Origin: Planctomycetia bacterium
GTDB taxonomy: Bacteria; Planctomycetota; Planctomycetia; Gemmatales; Gemmataceae
DNA: 37,310 bases
NCBI GenBank assembly: GCA_005799265.1
Contig: SYHD01000055.1
Location: forward strand, 1 to 37,310
Direction of reading: 5' to 3'
Positions 15,773 through 23,810 of this stretch are shown in pieces. The notes beneath the pieces are model-generated. The model did no database searches, had not been told where the DNA came from, and saw only the letters and a program-made list of their open reading frames with translations. Numbering within the stretch: position 1 is the stretch's first letter; every line of letters begins with the position of its first letter. A program made the translations under genes and the position numbers.

Positions 15773-16666
15773 TCAGACCGGCCGGGTTTGAATCGCCTTC
15801 CGTATGATCGCAAGCACTTCCTCGCGTTCCTTCCCCACGATCTCCAGGCGCGGCGCCCGCGTTGTCTCCGTGCCGTAGCCGCACTCTGCCGCCGCCAGCT
15901 TGATGTACTGCACGAGCTTGACGTGCGTGTCAAGATGCAAGAGCGGCGTAAACCAGCGATAGATCTTCAGCGCCTCGGCATAGTTGCCCGCCGTCGCAAA
16001 ATCCCAGAGCCGCTTCGTCTCGTGCGGAAACGCATTGACGAGTCCCGACACCCAGCCCACCGAGCCGAGCATCACGCTTTCGAGCACGAGGTCATCGACG
16101 CCGGAGAAGAGGATGTAGCGTTCGCCGCACAGATTCTTGATGTCGGTGATGCGGCGCACGTTGTCCGACGATTCCTTGATGGCGACCAGCGTCTTCTCGT
16201 CGGCCAGCTCCGCGAACATCATCGGCGTGATATCGATGCCATAAGCCGGCGGATTGTTGTAAACGAGGATCGGCAAATCAGTCGCCCGCGCTACGGCGCG
16301 GAAGTGCGTCATCGTCTCGCGCGGATCAGCCTTGTAGATCATCGCCGGCAATACCATCAGCCCATCGACGCCGAGCTTCCGCGCGTTCTCGGTGAATCGG
16401 CACGCGAGCCTCGTCGTCGTCTCGGCGACGCCCGTCAGCACCGGCACGCGCTTGCGAACGGCAGCGACCGTCGCACGCAGGACGTCGAGCTTCTCGGCGT
16501 AATCGAGCGTCGTGTTCTCGCCGACCGAGCCGAGCATGATGACGCCGTGCATGCCGGCGGCGAGCATCTTCTCGACGTGCTCGATGGTCGCGGGGACGTT
16601 GAGCGACTGATCGTCGTGGAACTGCGTCGTCGCCGCGGGGTAGATGCCGCGCCAGTTGACGGTCAT
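15773..16666 (-). CDS. Dihydrodipicolinate synthase (DapA) family aldolase/lyase
   Basis: This 297-residue TIM-barrel protein has the family hallmarks: GSVGENTTL (46-54, the GTTGE-like loop), Y136 in PILVYNNPP and the Schiff-base lysine K164 in VAIKESS. Members cleave or form pyruvate-containing substrates (DapA, NanA, keto-deoxy sugar aldolases). The altered GSVGE loop and lone position argue for a catabolic lyase rather than lysine biosynthesis, but this is inference. The start at 16666 has AGGAG about 7 bases upstream; an in-frame extension to 16792 lacks homology. It diverges from the DUF433 gene with a 68-base shared promoter region. Confidence 0.9.
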   Translation of the reverse strand: MTVNWRGIYPAATTQFHDDQSLNVPATIEHVEKMLAAGMHGVIMLGSVGENTTLDYAEKLDVLRATVAAVRKRVPVLTGVAETTTRLACRFTENARKLGVDGLMVLPAMIYKADPRETMTHFRAVARATDLPILVYNNPPAYGIDITPMMFAELADEKTLVAIKESSDNVRRITDIKNLCGERYILFSGVDDLVLESVMLGSVGWVSGLVNAFPHETKRLWDFATAGNYAEALKIYRWFTPLLHLDTHVKLVQYIKLAAAECGYGTETTRAPRLEIVGKEREEVLAIIRKAIQTRPV

Positions 16667-16734
16667 CGGTAGAACTCCTGAGATCTTGGGAATTAGGCTT
16701 GTTGCTTGGGTTGAATCTAAGATACGATAAGCAT

Positions 16735-17130
16735 ATGGAATCCACCCCGACCATGCCTGTCTCGCTGTCCTCCCCATCATCAAGTTGGCCACCCGCTGAT
16801 CGTGTGCGCATCGTGTGCACCGAAGGCGTGTGCGGCAGTCGCCCGCGCATCGACGGGCATCGCATCACCGTGGAGGACGTGGCAATCTGGCACGAACGAA
16901 TGGGGATGAGCCCGGACGAGATCGTGTCCGCCCACCCGAGCATCACGCTCGCCGATGTTCACGCCGCGCTAGCGTACTACCATGAGCATCGCGCGCGGAT
17001 CGATCAAGCCATCGCGGAGGGGCATCGCTTCGTCGCCGAAATGAAGGCGAAGGCGTCGCCATCCTTGCTCCAGGAAAAACTTCAGCGGATGAGCGCCGAT
17101 GTCCCGGACGATACTCTTTCATCTCGATGA
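16735..17130 (+). CDS. DUF433 protein, VapB45-type antitoxin candidate
   Basis: This 131-residue protein has the DUF433 core GVCGSRPRIDGHRITVEDVA followed by an HTH-like MGMSPDEIVSAHPSITLADVHAALAYY. DUF433 proteins are DNA-binding antitoxins commonly paired with PIN-like toxins. The first ~35 residues are low complexity (Ser/Pro) and may be linker or a mis-chosen start; ATG 16735 is the first good start. The 3' end overlaps the next gene by 32 bases in another frame, a sign of coupled expression. Regulation by self-binding to the short divergent promoter is likely but not visible as an operator. Confidence 0.85.
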   Translation: MESTPTMPVSLSSPSSSWPPADRVRIVCTEGVCGSRPRIDGHRITVEDVAIWHERMGMSPDEIVSAHPSITLADVHAALAYYHEHRARIDQAIAEGHRFVAEMKAKASPSLLQEKLQRMSADVPDDTLSSR

Positions 17131-17434
17131 AAATTGTCATCGCGCGATTGCCGATGGATTGCGCCGGCGCGGCGTCGATGTTACGACGACGCCCGAGTCC
17201 GGTATGTTGGCCGCCACCGACGTACAACAACTAGCGTTTTGCCAGGCACAAAGCCGAGTCCTTTTCACACAGGACCACGATTTTCTTCGTCTGGACGCTG
17301 CAGGCACATCTCATTCGGGTATCGTCTACTGCGACAAAGACACTCGAAGCCTCGGTGAAATCATCCAAGGTCTTGTCCTGATCTGGGAGATCATGGAGCC
17401 GACGGAGATGATCAGCCGCGTCGAGTTCTTGTAA
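17099..17434 (+). CDS. DUF5615 PIN-like protein, toxin candidate
   Basis: This 111-residue protein fits the DUF5615/Mut7-C-type PIN-like family: FHLDENCHRAIADGLRRRGVDVTTT at the N-terminus, with the acidic D/E pair in LDEN, then VLFTQDHDFLRLD with the second acidic cluster, and a final strand. PIN-domain toxins cleave RNA using these acidic residues. It overlaps the DUF433 gene by 32 bases, the normal order (antitoxin first) for these pairs. Activity has to be tested; some members may not be toxic. Confidence 0.87.
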   Translation: MSRTILFHLDENCHRAIADGLRRRGVDVTTTPESGMLAATDVQQLAFCQAQSRVLFTQDHDFLRLDAAGTSHSGIVYCDKDTRSLGEIIQGLVLIWEIMEPTEMISRVEFL

Positions 17435-17442
17435 TGCAATCG

Positions 17443-20400
17443 CTACTTCGTCTCCACCGTCACCGCCAGCACGATCGGCGCCGACGGGTCCGGCCCCTTT
17501 ACGAATTCGATTGCCGTCAGCTCGCCGTCGCGCCCCGGCGTCACGCTCAGGTAGCGCATTTGCTGACTGCGCATCGCGAACGCGAATTCCGACTTTGGCA
17601 CCTCGACCTTGCGAATGTAGTCCGCGAAGTGTTCGCCATCCCTCAGCGCATGATCCTCCGTCTTGCCGTCGGCGTAATGCAGCCGCACGATCAGCGCGAC
17701 GCCTTTCGTCTTGCCGCTAGGATAGCCCCAGCCGCTGACGCCCGACAGCAAGTGGATCGTCCGCGCGGGCATGTTGCATTCGAGCTTGACCGATTTCGGC
17801 ATCGTCGCCGCGACGGGGCCATTCTTGCTGTAGAGCATGATGACGTTCGGCCTATTTTTTTCGCCGGGATCGACGAAATGGAACGGCACGCTCTTCACAA
17901 TGCGCGGCGACCAGTCGGGCAGGATCAGCCGTTCTACCGCCGCGTCCTTCGAGTAGAACATGCCCTGCGTGCTGGCGATGGTCGCGGCCTTGTCGAGCAG
18001 GATCGGCACGAACTTGCCGCGCGCGGTGAGGAATTCGAGCAGATCGAGCAGTTCCTCGGTCTTGACCGTTTTTTCGAAGCCCTCCGGCATCAGCGATTTG
18101 TTCGACGCCGCGATGGTCTCGATGTCGTCACGCTCGACGACCAGCTTCTTGCCCTCCGCATTGAATAGCTCGATGGTCGTCTTCGTTTCCGAGGCCAGCA
18201 GTCCATTGCGGACCTGGCCCTTCTTGGTCTCGACCGTGTAGACGCGATAATTGCCCTCGACGGATCGGCTCGGATCGAGGATGTCGATCAATAGGTGTTC
18301 CTTCGAATGCACCGCGACGCCGCTCAAATCGGGGCCGATCTTAACGCCTTCGCCCGAATGCGTGTGGCAGATGGCGCAGTGCTTCTTGAAGACGGCCTTG
18401 CCCAGCTCGACGTTGCCCGCCTTCTTCATCAGCGGCAGAAATTCTTCGACGACTTTCTGGCGATCCGCGTTCGGCAATCCGCCGCCTTTCGCGAGGATCG
18501 CTTTGGCGCGGGCAGCGATCTTGGCGTCGGGATGGGCCGCTAACGCTTGCTTTTGATCGAGCGGCAGTTCGCTCAAAGTCATCTCACCTTTCTCGACGGC
18601 ATCGAGATAGAGCCGCGTCGTCTCGGTCCGGCCGAGCATGATGCGCAATGCAGTCGAGCGAGCACGGGGCGTGAACGAGGTAAGCCGTTTGAGCAGGGCA
18701 GGTCCGATCGTGTCCGCCGGCGCCTCCGCGAGGCCATCGAGCAGTCCTTCCGCGAAGGTCGGGGCGGACTGCGGCGTGATCATGGCGAGGACTTGGGCGG
18801 CGCGTTTAGCATCGACAGGCTTCAGTTGCACGAGCTGGCGGAAGGCTTCGAGCCGGGCGTCGTCGGTTTGTTTCGCGTCGAGCAGGGTCTTCTCGACGGC
18901 GGCGACCATGCCTTGAAGCTGATCGTCGAAAGTGGTCAGGTCCCATTTGCGGGCGAGCCGGATGACCGCCCCTTTGCCCGCGGGGGAGACCTTGGCAATG
19001 GCGGTGACGAGGATTTGGTTGAGGTATTCGCGATCGCCAACCGGTTTTTGTCCGATCGGCCAGCCTTTCTCGTAGCCCTCGAAGATCGCCGTCGCGACTT
19101 CGGGTTGGACGGCGCCGATGCCGCTCAGCACCTGGGAGGCTTCCTTGGCGCGATCTGGATGTCGCGCGTGATTCTCCGCGATCAAGGCCAAACGCCGTAG
19201 CCCCTTCGCCGTGCGCGGCACGTTGCCGGTACGGTGGGACTCCAAGTAGTAACGGAGATGATTGGCGGCCATGAACAGGGCGTCGGTCCAGATGGGGTCG
19301 CTCTCGTCATCGTTGGCGAAGTGGACCGCGACGATGTCGGCAAAACCGCGATGGTCATCGGGAGCGGAATCGATGACGTGCAGCAAGGCCGCGAGCTTGA
19401 CCTGGGCGTCGGATTCCTTGCGTAGAAGCGGCATGACATCCAGGCTGTTCTCCGCCGACGGGGAGGTGAGCAGGGCAGCGCGACGCACGGCGGCGGACGG
19501 ATGCTTCACGGCATCGCGCACGGCGGGCGAGTTCCAGACTTTCTGGTTCTTGCGCATCACGCCTAGGTTGTCGAGCACCCAAAGGGCGTGGACGGCGCCC
19601 GCGTTCAAGCCGATCGCGTCTACGGAGCGATCCTCGATGAGCTTCAGCAGATCGTCGATAATGTCGGTTTTGCGCCGCTCGACCAACAGACGCTGGGCAT
19701 GCTTGCGCCAGAACATGTTGTCGTTCTTGAGCGCCGCGACGAGTTGATCAGGTGTTTTCAATTCTGGAAAGCCCAGGGACGGCCGTCCCTGGGCTTTCGG
19801 CACGAGCCGATAGATGCGCCCGTGCACCTTGTCGCGCAGGTCGGTCTCGTAGGCGTTGCCCTTGCCTGTCTTGAAGCCTGGCGGCGTCGGATTGTGCTGG
19901 ACGATGTAGTTGTACCAGTCGATGACCCAGACACAGCCGTCGGGCCCGACCTCGGCCATGATCGGGGCGGACCATTCGTCGTCGCTGGCGAGGAGGTTCC
20001 ACGAGTTACGCGCGCTGAAATTCGTCCCCTTCTTGTCTAGCACGAAGGTCGCGACGAGATGGCCCGTCGGCTCGGTCACGAAGGCAGTGCGATTCCAATA
20101 TTCCTTCGGATAGGTTCGCGCCGTGTAGAGCGCGTGCCCTGCCGCCGCGGTGAAGCCGCCGTGCCAATCGACCTGGCGGACCTTGTCGGTGACGGGGTTG
20201 AACTTGTTGCTGGCCGCGATCGTCGGCAACACGCTGGCCGACATGCCGCGCACCTTTTCGTAATAGCGATTGGGGATCGGCATGAAGACGCTCGGGTTGC
20301 CGTTTGCGGTTGAGCCGAAGAGCAGGCCCTCCTCGCTCCAGCCGACGCCCCAGCTATTGTTGTTGGTGGAGCGTACGAATTCGAGATTGGAGACGGAAAG

Positions 20401-21147
20401 CCCAGGGACAGCCGTCCCTGGGCTTTGAAGCTGCAATTTGAAACGAAAGAAGCCCTGACCGAATTTGTGCTTTTCGCCGCCGACGGTGCCGTTGAAGCCG
20501 GAGTAGCCGACGATGCCGTAGATCCAGCCGTCGAAACCGTGATGGAGATTGCTCGGCCCGGCGTGGGTGTCGCCGGCGCCCCAGCCGGTGAAGAGGACCT
20601 GGCGCTCGTCGGCGATGTCGTTGCCTTTCGTCGAACGCAGGAACAGCGTGTGCGGCGCTTGCGTGACGACGATGCCGCCGTGCGCGAACACAAAGCTGGT
20701 CGGGATCGACAGCTTGTCGGCGAAGACGGTGAACTTGTCCGCGACGCCGTCGCTGTCGGTGTCCTCGCAGATGGTGATGCGGTCGTTGCCTTCGCCCGTC
20801 TTGCGCAGGCTGTTCGGATAATCGACCGACTCCGCGATCCACAGTCGGCCGCGTTCGTCCCAGTTCATGCAGATGGGCCGCTTGATCTGCGGCTCCGCGA
20901 CGAATAGTTTCAGCTCGAAGTCGGTCGGATGAACAAAGTGCTTCATCGACTCCGCGGGTTCGAGCGGCAATTGCATCTTGGTGAGCGGTCCCTTGGCGCC
21001 GAACTTCGGCGCGTAGAACGGGATCTTCGCGTCCTTGTACTCGAACGGCTTGACGTCCTTGCGCTTGGCTGTCATTGTCGGAGCATCTTGCGCGTCAACG
21101 AAGCCGCAGACAGTCAATCCGACCGCGAGTGCGAAAAGCGAGCGCAT
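17443..21147 (-). CDS. PVC-type heme-binding CxxCH protein with two in-frame palindromic repeats
   Basis: This 1234-residue secreted protein has a signal peptide (SLFALAVGLTVCGFVDAQ), a sorbosone-dehydrogenase-like propeller (about 60-450, with GWIYGIVGYSGFNG and PDGCVWVIDWYNYIVQHNP), HEAT-like repeats (about 460-880) and a cytochrome c module with CAICH near residue 920. It ends in an extra beta-rich domain (about 1090-1234). It is likely a periplasmic redox enzyme of unknown substrate. The ATG at 21147 has GAGGG about 7 bases upstream. Two palindromic repeats lie in frame: residues 241-251 (QSPGTAVPGLS) in the propeller and 451-460 (KAQGRPSLGF) at the propeller/HEAT boundary. It resembles the partial gene at the window start in layout. 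It is convergent with the DUF5615 gene, 8 bases away. Confidence 0.93.
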   Translation of the reverse strand: MRSLFALAVGLTVCGFVDAQDAPTMTAKRKDVKPFEYKDAKIPFYAPKFGAKGPLTKMQLPLEPAESMKHFVHPTDFELKLFVAEPQIKRPICMNWDERGRLWIAESVDYPNSLRKTGEGNDRITICEDTDSDGVADKFTVFADKLSIPTSFVFAHGGIVVTQAPHTLFLRSTKGNDIADERQVLFTGWGAGDTHAGPSNLHHGFDGWIYGIVGYSGFNGTVGGEKHKFGQGFFRFKLQLQSPGTAVPGLSVSNLEFVRSTNNNSWGVGWSEEGLLFGSTANGNPSVFMPIPNRYYEKVRGMSASVLPTIAASNKFNPVTDKVRQVDWHGGFTAAAGHALYTARTYPKEYWNRTAFVTEPTGHLVATFVLDKKGTNFSARNSWNLLASDDEWSAPIMAEVGPDGCVWVIDWYNYIVQHNPTPPGFKTGKGNAYETDLRDKVHGRIYRLVPKAQGRPSLGFPELKTPDQLVAALKNDNMFWRKHAQRLLVERRKTDIIDDLLKLIEDRSVDAIGLNAGAVHALWVLDNLGVMRKNQKVWNSPAVRDAVKHPSAAVRRAALLTSPSAENSLDVMPLLRKESDAQVKLAALLHVIDSAPDDHRGFADIVAVHFANDDESDPIWTDALFMAANHLRYYLESHRTGNVPRTAKGLRRLALIAENHARHPDRAKEASQVLSGIGAVQPEVATAIFEGYEKGWPIGQKPVGDREYLNQILVTAIAKVSPAGKGAVIRLARKWDLTTFDDQLQGMVAAVEKTLLDAKQTDDARLEAFRQLVQLKPVDAKRAAQVLAMITPQSAPTFAEGLLDGLAEAPADTIGPALLKRLTSFTPRARSTALRIMLGRTETTRLYLDAVEKGEMTLSELPLDQKQALAAHPDAKIAARAKAILAKGGGLPNADRQKVVEEFLPLMKKAGNVELGKAVFKKHCAICHTHSGEGVKIGPDLSGVAVHSKEHLLIDILDPSRSVEGNYRVYTVETKKGQVRNGLLASETKTTIELFNAEGKKLVVERDDIETIAASNKSLMPEGFEKTVKTEELLDLLEFLTARGKFVPILLDKAATIASTQGMFYSKDAAVERLILPDWSPRIVKSVPFHFVDPGEKNRPNVIMLYSKNGPVAATMPKSVKLECNMPARTIHLLSGVSGWGYPSGKTKGVALIVRLHYADGKTEDHALRDGEHFADYIRKVEVPKSEFAFAMRSQQMRYLSVTPGRDGELTAIEFVKGPDPSAPIVLAVTVETK
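19768..19797. repeat. Perfect 30-nt palindrome inside the PVC-cytochrome gene, copy 1
   Basis: The arm AAAGCCCAGGGACGG is followed directly by its reverse complement. It is read on the minus strand as KAQGRPSLGF (residues 451-460) starting exactly on a codon boundary, between RLVP and PELKTPDQ. Confidence 0.9.
20397..20426. repeat. Near-identical 30-nt palindrome inside the same gene, copy 2
   Basis: It matches copy 1 at 29 of 30 positions, with one central change so the arms are AAAGCCCAGGGAC and GTCCCTGGGCTTT. It begins at the second base of codon 241, so it is translated in a different frame, giving QSPGTAVPGLS between LQL and VSNLEF. Confidence 0.9.
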
Positions 21148-21437
21148 GAGCGTACCCTCAATGTGACGATGTGTGGGCTATTGTAAGGATCGCGGGGATG
21201 TAGGTGCTATCAGAATCGCCACGCCGGCAAATTTCCATGGCAACCAGCCACGCATTGATATGTACTGATTCAGTAAAGACTTACGACAACCATCAAAAAA
21301 AACAAATTTCTGGTGAAAGAAAACGACAATTCGTGCCATTTACGTTTGGAAAAATCTCCAATTCTCAGATGGATCAATGAAGGCAACACGCCAGATTTAG
21401 TTGCGTGTGTCTTCCAATTTGACGTGGAGGGCAAATC

Positions 21438-23006
21438 ATGCGTTCTCTCGCGACAGCCGGCGTTGTTTTGGCGCTGTGGATCTGCACAAATCGAAACGCC
21501 GCGGCCCAGAGTCCGATTCCCAATCTCATCCGGTCACTGGAAAGCGACAAGAAGCCCGTTCGGCTCCAGGCCGCGCGCGGGCTGGGCAACTGCGGCAAGG
21601 GGGCGCAAGCGGCCGTGCCGGCCCTGCGTTCCTTGCTAGAGCGAGAGCAGGATGGGCCGGTCTACCTTCAGGCGATGAAAGCATTGACACAGATCGGCGC
21701 CCACGCGGAGCTGCAAATGCTTCTGCAACACCCGAATCCTGTCGTGCGCCAACAAGCCGCCTGGGGCCTCGGCGTGATCGGTCCCGACGCGAAGAAGGCG
21801 GTACCAGAGCTGATCAAGCTGCTCAAGGATCAAGACCCGATGACGCGCGGCCTCGCCGCCCAGTCGCTTGGCGAGATCGGCCTGCAATCGCAAGAGGAAG
21901 CGCGGGCCTTGCTCAATCTGCTCGCCGACCCGAAGCCCGAGGTGCGTTTGCACGCACAGGGCGCCTTGATGAGCGCCGGCTCACTGTCGATCCCCGCTCT
22001 GGAATCGATGCTAAACGACAAGGAGCCAACCTGGGTGCGCTCGGCGATCCTGCAGATCCTCGCTTGTCAGGGCCCGGAAGCGAAACAGGCGCTACCGGCG
22101 CTGACGCGCTTGCTCAAAGATGCCGATGCCAAGATCCGCGCTCAGGCCATCGGAACCATTGCCGCGCTGGGCTCGGCCGCGAAGGATGCCCTGCCGGACC
22201 TGTTCGAGTCGCTTCACGACAGGGACATGAACGTGCAGGTTGCCGCGTTCAGCGCAACCATGTCGATCGGCATGGAAGATCGGCGGTCCCTGGCGGAAGG
22301 ACTGCGCCGCGCCAACGCGCGCGGCCGCTGGGCGATTGCGCCGACGGATTCGGTCCCTGCGTTGACCAAGAAACTGAAGGACACCGATCCGAACGTCCGT
22401 CAGACTGCGGCGCTGGCGCTGGGACAACTCGGCAAAGACGCGGAGCCGGCAGCACCTGCCATGATCGAGCTGCTCAAGGATGAAAACCCCCATGTGCGCT
22501 ACGCCGCCCAGCAAGCACTGGCCCAGCTCGATCAGAAAAACCGCGCGGAATACCTGCGCCGATGTCAGCTTGAACAAGCCCAGATGCTGCGCGAAGCCCA
22601 GCAACTGAAGGCGAAGCTCCACGCCGACCAGGTCAAAATCGCGCGTGCGACGAATATCGAGCTTGCCAGGCTCCAAAGTCGCCAGGTCGCCCTCATTCAG
22701 CAAGCCCGATTGCTTACTCTAAAGACCTCGGGGGAATGGGCCAAGTTCAACGCGGAAAACGATCGGATCATGCTGTTCTTCCAAAAGGCCCGCAACGATC
22801 CATTCAACGTCGTCACGCAGGATCAAGCTCAGCAAGCATACATTCAAAAGCTCGTCCAGATGCACATCAATCTGTCGATCAAGGCGGACAATCCCGCCGC
22901 CCTTGACTGGGTTGCCGAACAAGTTCTGGCGTTCGGCACCGAGGCCGTTCCCGCGCTCGCCCAAGGTTACAAACAGGCGGTCGATCGCAGACTCGGATTC
23001 GTCTGA
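21438..23006 (+). CDS. HEAT-repeat protein, N-terminal part ending at an in-frame TGA
   Basis: After a signal peptide (SLATAGVVLALWICTNRNAAA) come about nine HEAT/PBS-lyase-type repeats of ~35 residues, for example AVPALRSLLEREQDGPVYLQAMKALTQIG and ALPALTRLLKDADAKIRAQAIGTIAALG. A charged coiled-coil stretch (QLEQAQMLREAQQLKAKLH) follows. The protein is presumably a periplasmic scaffold. The frame stops at TGA 23004-23006 and continues, unshifted, into the ORF at 23034-23774, which also contains coiled coil and HEAT repeats. The two therefore look like one 778-codon gene broken by a nonsense codon or sequencing error. The ATG is preceded by GTGGAGGG. Confidence 0.75.
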   Translation: MRSLATAGVVLALWICTNRNAAAQSPIPNLIRSLESDKKPVRLQAARGLGNCGKGAQAAVPALRSLLEREQDGPVYLQAMKALTQIGAHAELQMLLQHPNPVVRQQAAWGLGVIGPDAKKAVPELIKLLKDQDPMTRGLAAQSLGEIGLQSQEEARALLNLLADPKPEVRLHAQGALMSAGSLSIPALESMLNDKEPTWVRSAILQILACQGPEAKQALPALTRLLKDADAKIRAQAIGTIAALGSAAKDALPDLFESLHDRDMNVQVAAFSATMSIGMEDRRSLAEGLRRANARGRWAIAPTDSVPALTKKLKDTDPNVRQTAALALGQLGKDAEPAAPAMIELLKDENPHVRYAAQQALAQLDQKNRAEYLRRCQLEQAQMLREAQQLKAKLHADQVKIARATNIELARLQSRQVALIQQARLLTLKTSGEWAKFNAENDRIMLFFQKARNDPFNVVTQDQAQQAYIQKLVQMHINLSIKADNPAALDWVAEQVLAFGTEAVPALAQGYKQAVDRRLGFV

Positions 23007-23033
23007 CCGCCGGGACTTCTGGCTGCTCAGCTC

Positions 23034-23774
23034 ATGTTCTTGGTCAAGAACAGCAATGATCCCGCCGTGGCGATCCATGCCCTTCAATACGTTCAGCCCA
23101 ATCCCAAGATGGATTATTGCCTCAAGTCGATGGTCACTGATTTTCGTCGAGGGTTGACCAGACACCTCGTCGCACTTACGTCCGATACAACGTATGCCTT
23201 TGAGCGGCAAAGTGAACGCGCGCCGCTCGCGAGTATCACGCTGAGGAATTTGCCGCTCGAAATGGAGCAGGCCAGCAGGCAATCGAATCTCATGAAGAAG
23301 CAGCGGGAGATCATCGAACAACAACACGTGCTCATGGCGCAACACCAGAAGAAAGCGCAGAAGCTTCAGGAGGAATTCATGAAGCAGCAATTGCAGCATT
23401 CACTCAACCAGCAGCAGAAGCAGCAGCTCGACATGGCTATGTCGTGGCGCGAGTTGCTGAAGCTGGAGGATGCCGTGCTGCGCCGCCGCTTGACCGATGC
23501 CAATCCGCTCGTCCGCATGTTGGCTGTTCAAATGGCCGGCCGGCGTTGGCTCCCGGTCGAGAAGGAAGCCATCGCACTGCTCGCCGATCCCAATCCGCCG
23601 ATTCGCCAGGCGGCGCGGCAGACGCTCGTCCGCCTCGCGCGCGGCGCCGATTTCGGCCCGGAACCGACAGCGACCGGGCCGCAGATCGCCATGTCCAGGC
23701 AACACTGGAACCACTGGTTGTCGTTGCAGCAAGACGTGCCCGAAGAAAGACAGCCCGAATCCGGCAAAAAGTAA
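23034..23774 (+). CDS. HEAT-repeat protein, C-terminal part continuing the preceding frame
   Basis: This ORF is in the same frame as 21438-23006 and begins only because an ATG follows the TGA by 27 bases; no Shine-Dalgarno site is seen. It holds a Gln-rich coiled coil (MKKQREIIEQQHVLMAQHQ, then KQQLQHSLNQQQKQQLDM) and two HEAT-like repeats (RRLTDANPLVRMLAVQMAG and IALLADPNPPIRQAARQTLV). Independent expression is doubtful; it is best regarded as the C-terminus of the broken or read-through gene. Confidence 0.6.
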   Translation: MFLVKNSNDPAVAIHALQYVQPNPKMDYCLKSMVTDFRRGLTRHLVALTSDTTYAFERQSERAPLASITLRNLPLEMEQASRQSNLMKKQREIIEQQHVLMAQHQKKAQKLQEEFMKQQLQHSLNQQQKQQLDMAMSWRELLKLEDAVLRRRLTDANPLVRMLAVQMAGRRWLPVEKEAIALLADPNPPIRQAARQTLVRLARGADFGPEPTATGPQIAMSRQHWNHWLSLQQDVPEERQPESGKK

Positions 23775-23810
23775 TGCGTGATCGGGCCCGCAGTTGTTAT
23801 GATTGATCCC

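Noticed and set aside
14181..15884. 567-codon minus-strand ORF over the WD40 gene
   Set aside because: The plus strand encodes seven WD40 blades. The antisense ORF reads through two repeat elements and has no domain signature.
15686..16672. 328-codon plus-strand ORF over the DapA-family gene
   Set aside because: The minus strand has the DapA active-site Tyr and Lys; the plus-strand ORF starts in repeat DNA and is Arg/His-rich.
23004..23006. Selenocysteine at the HEAT-gene TGA
   Set aside because: No thioredoxin or other redox fold is involved and the only nearby hairpin has its loop too close to the TGA for a bacterial SECIS.
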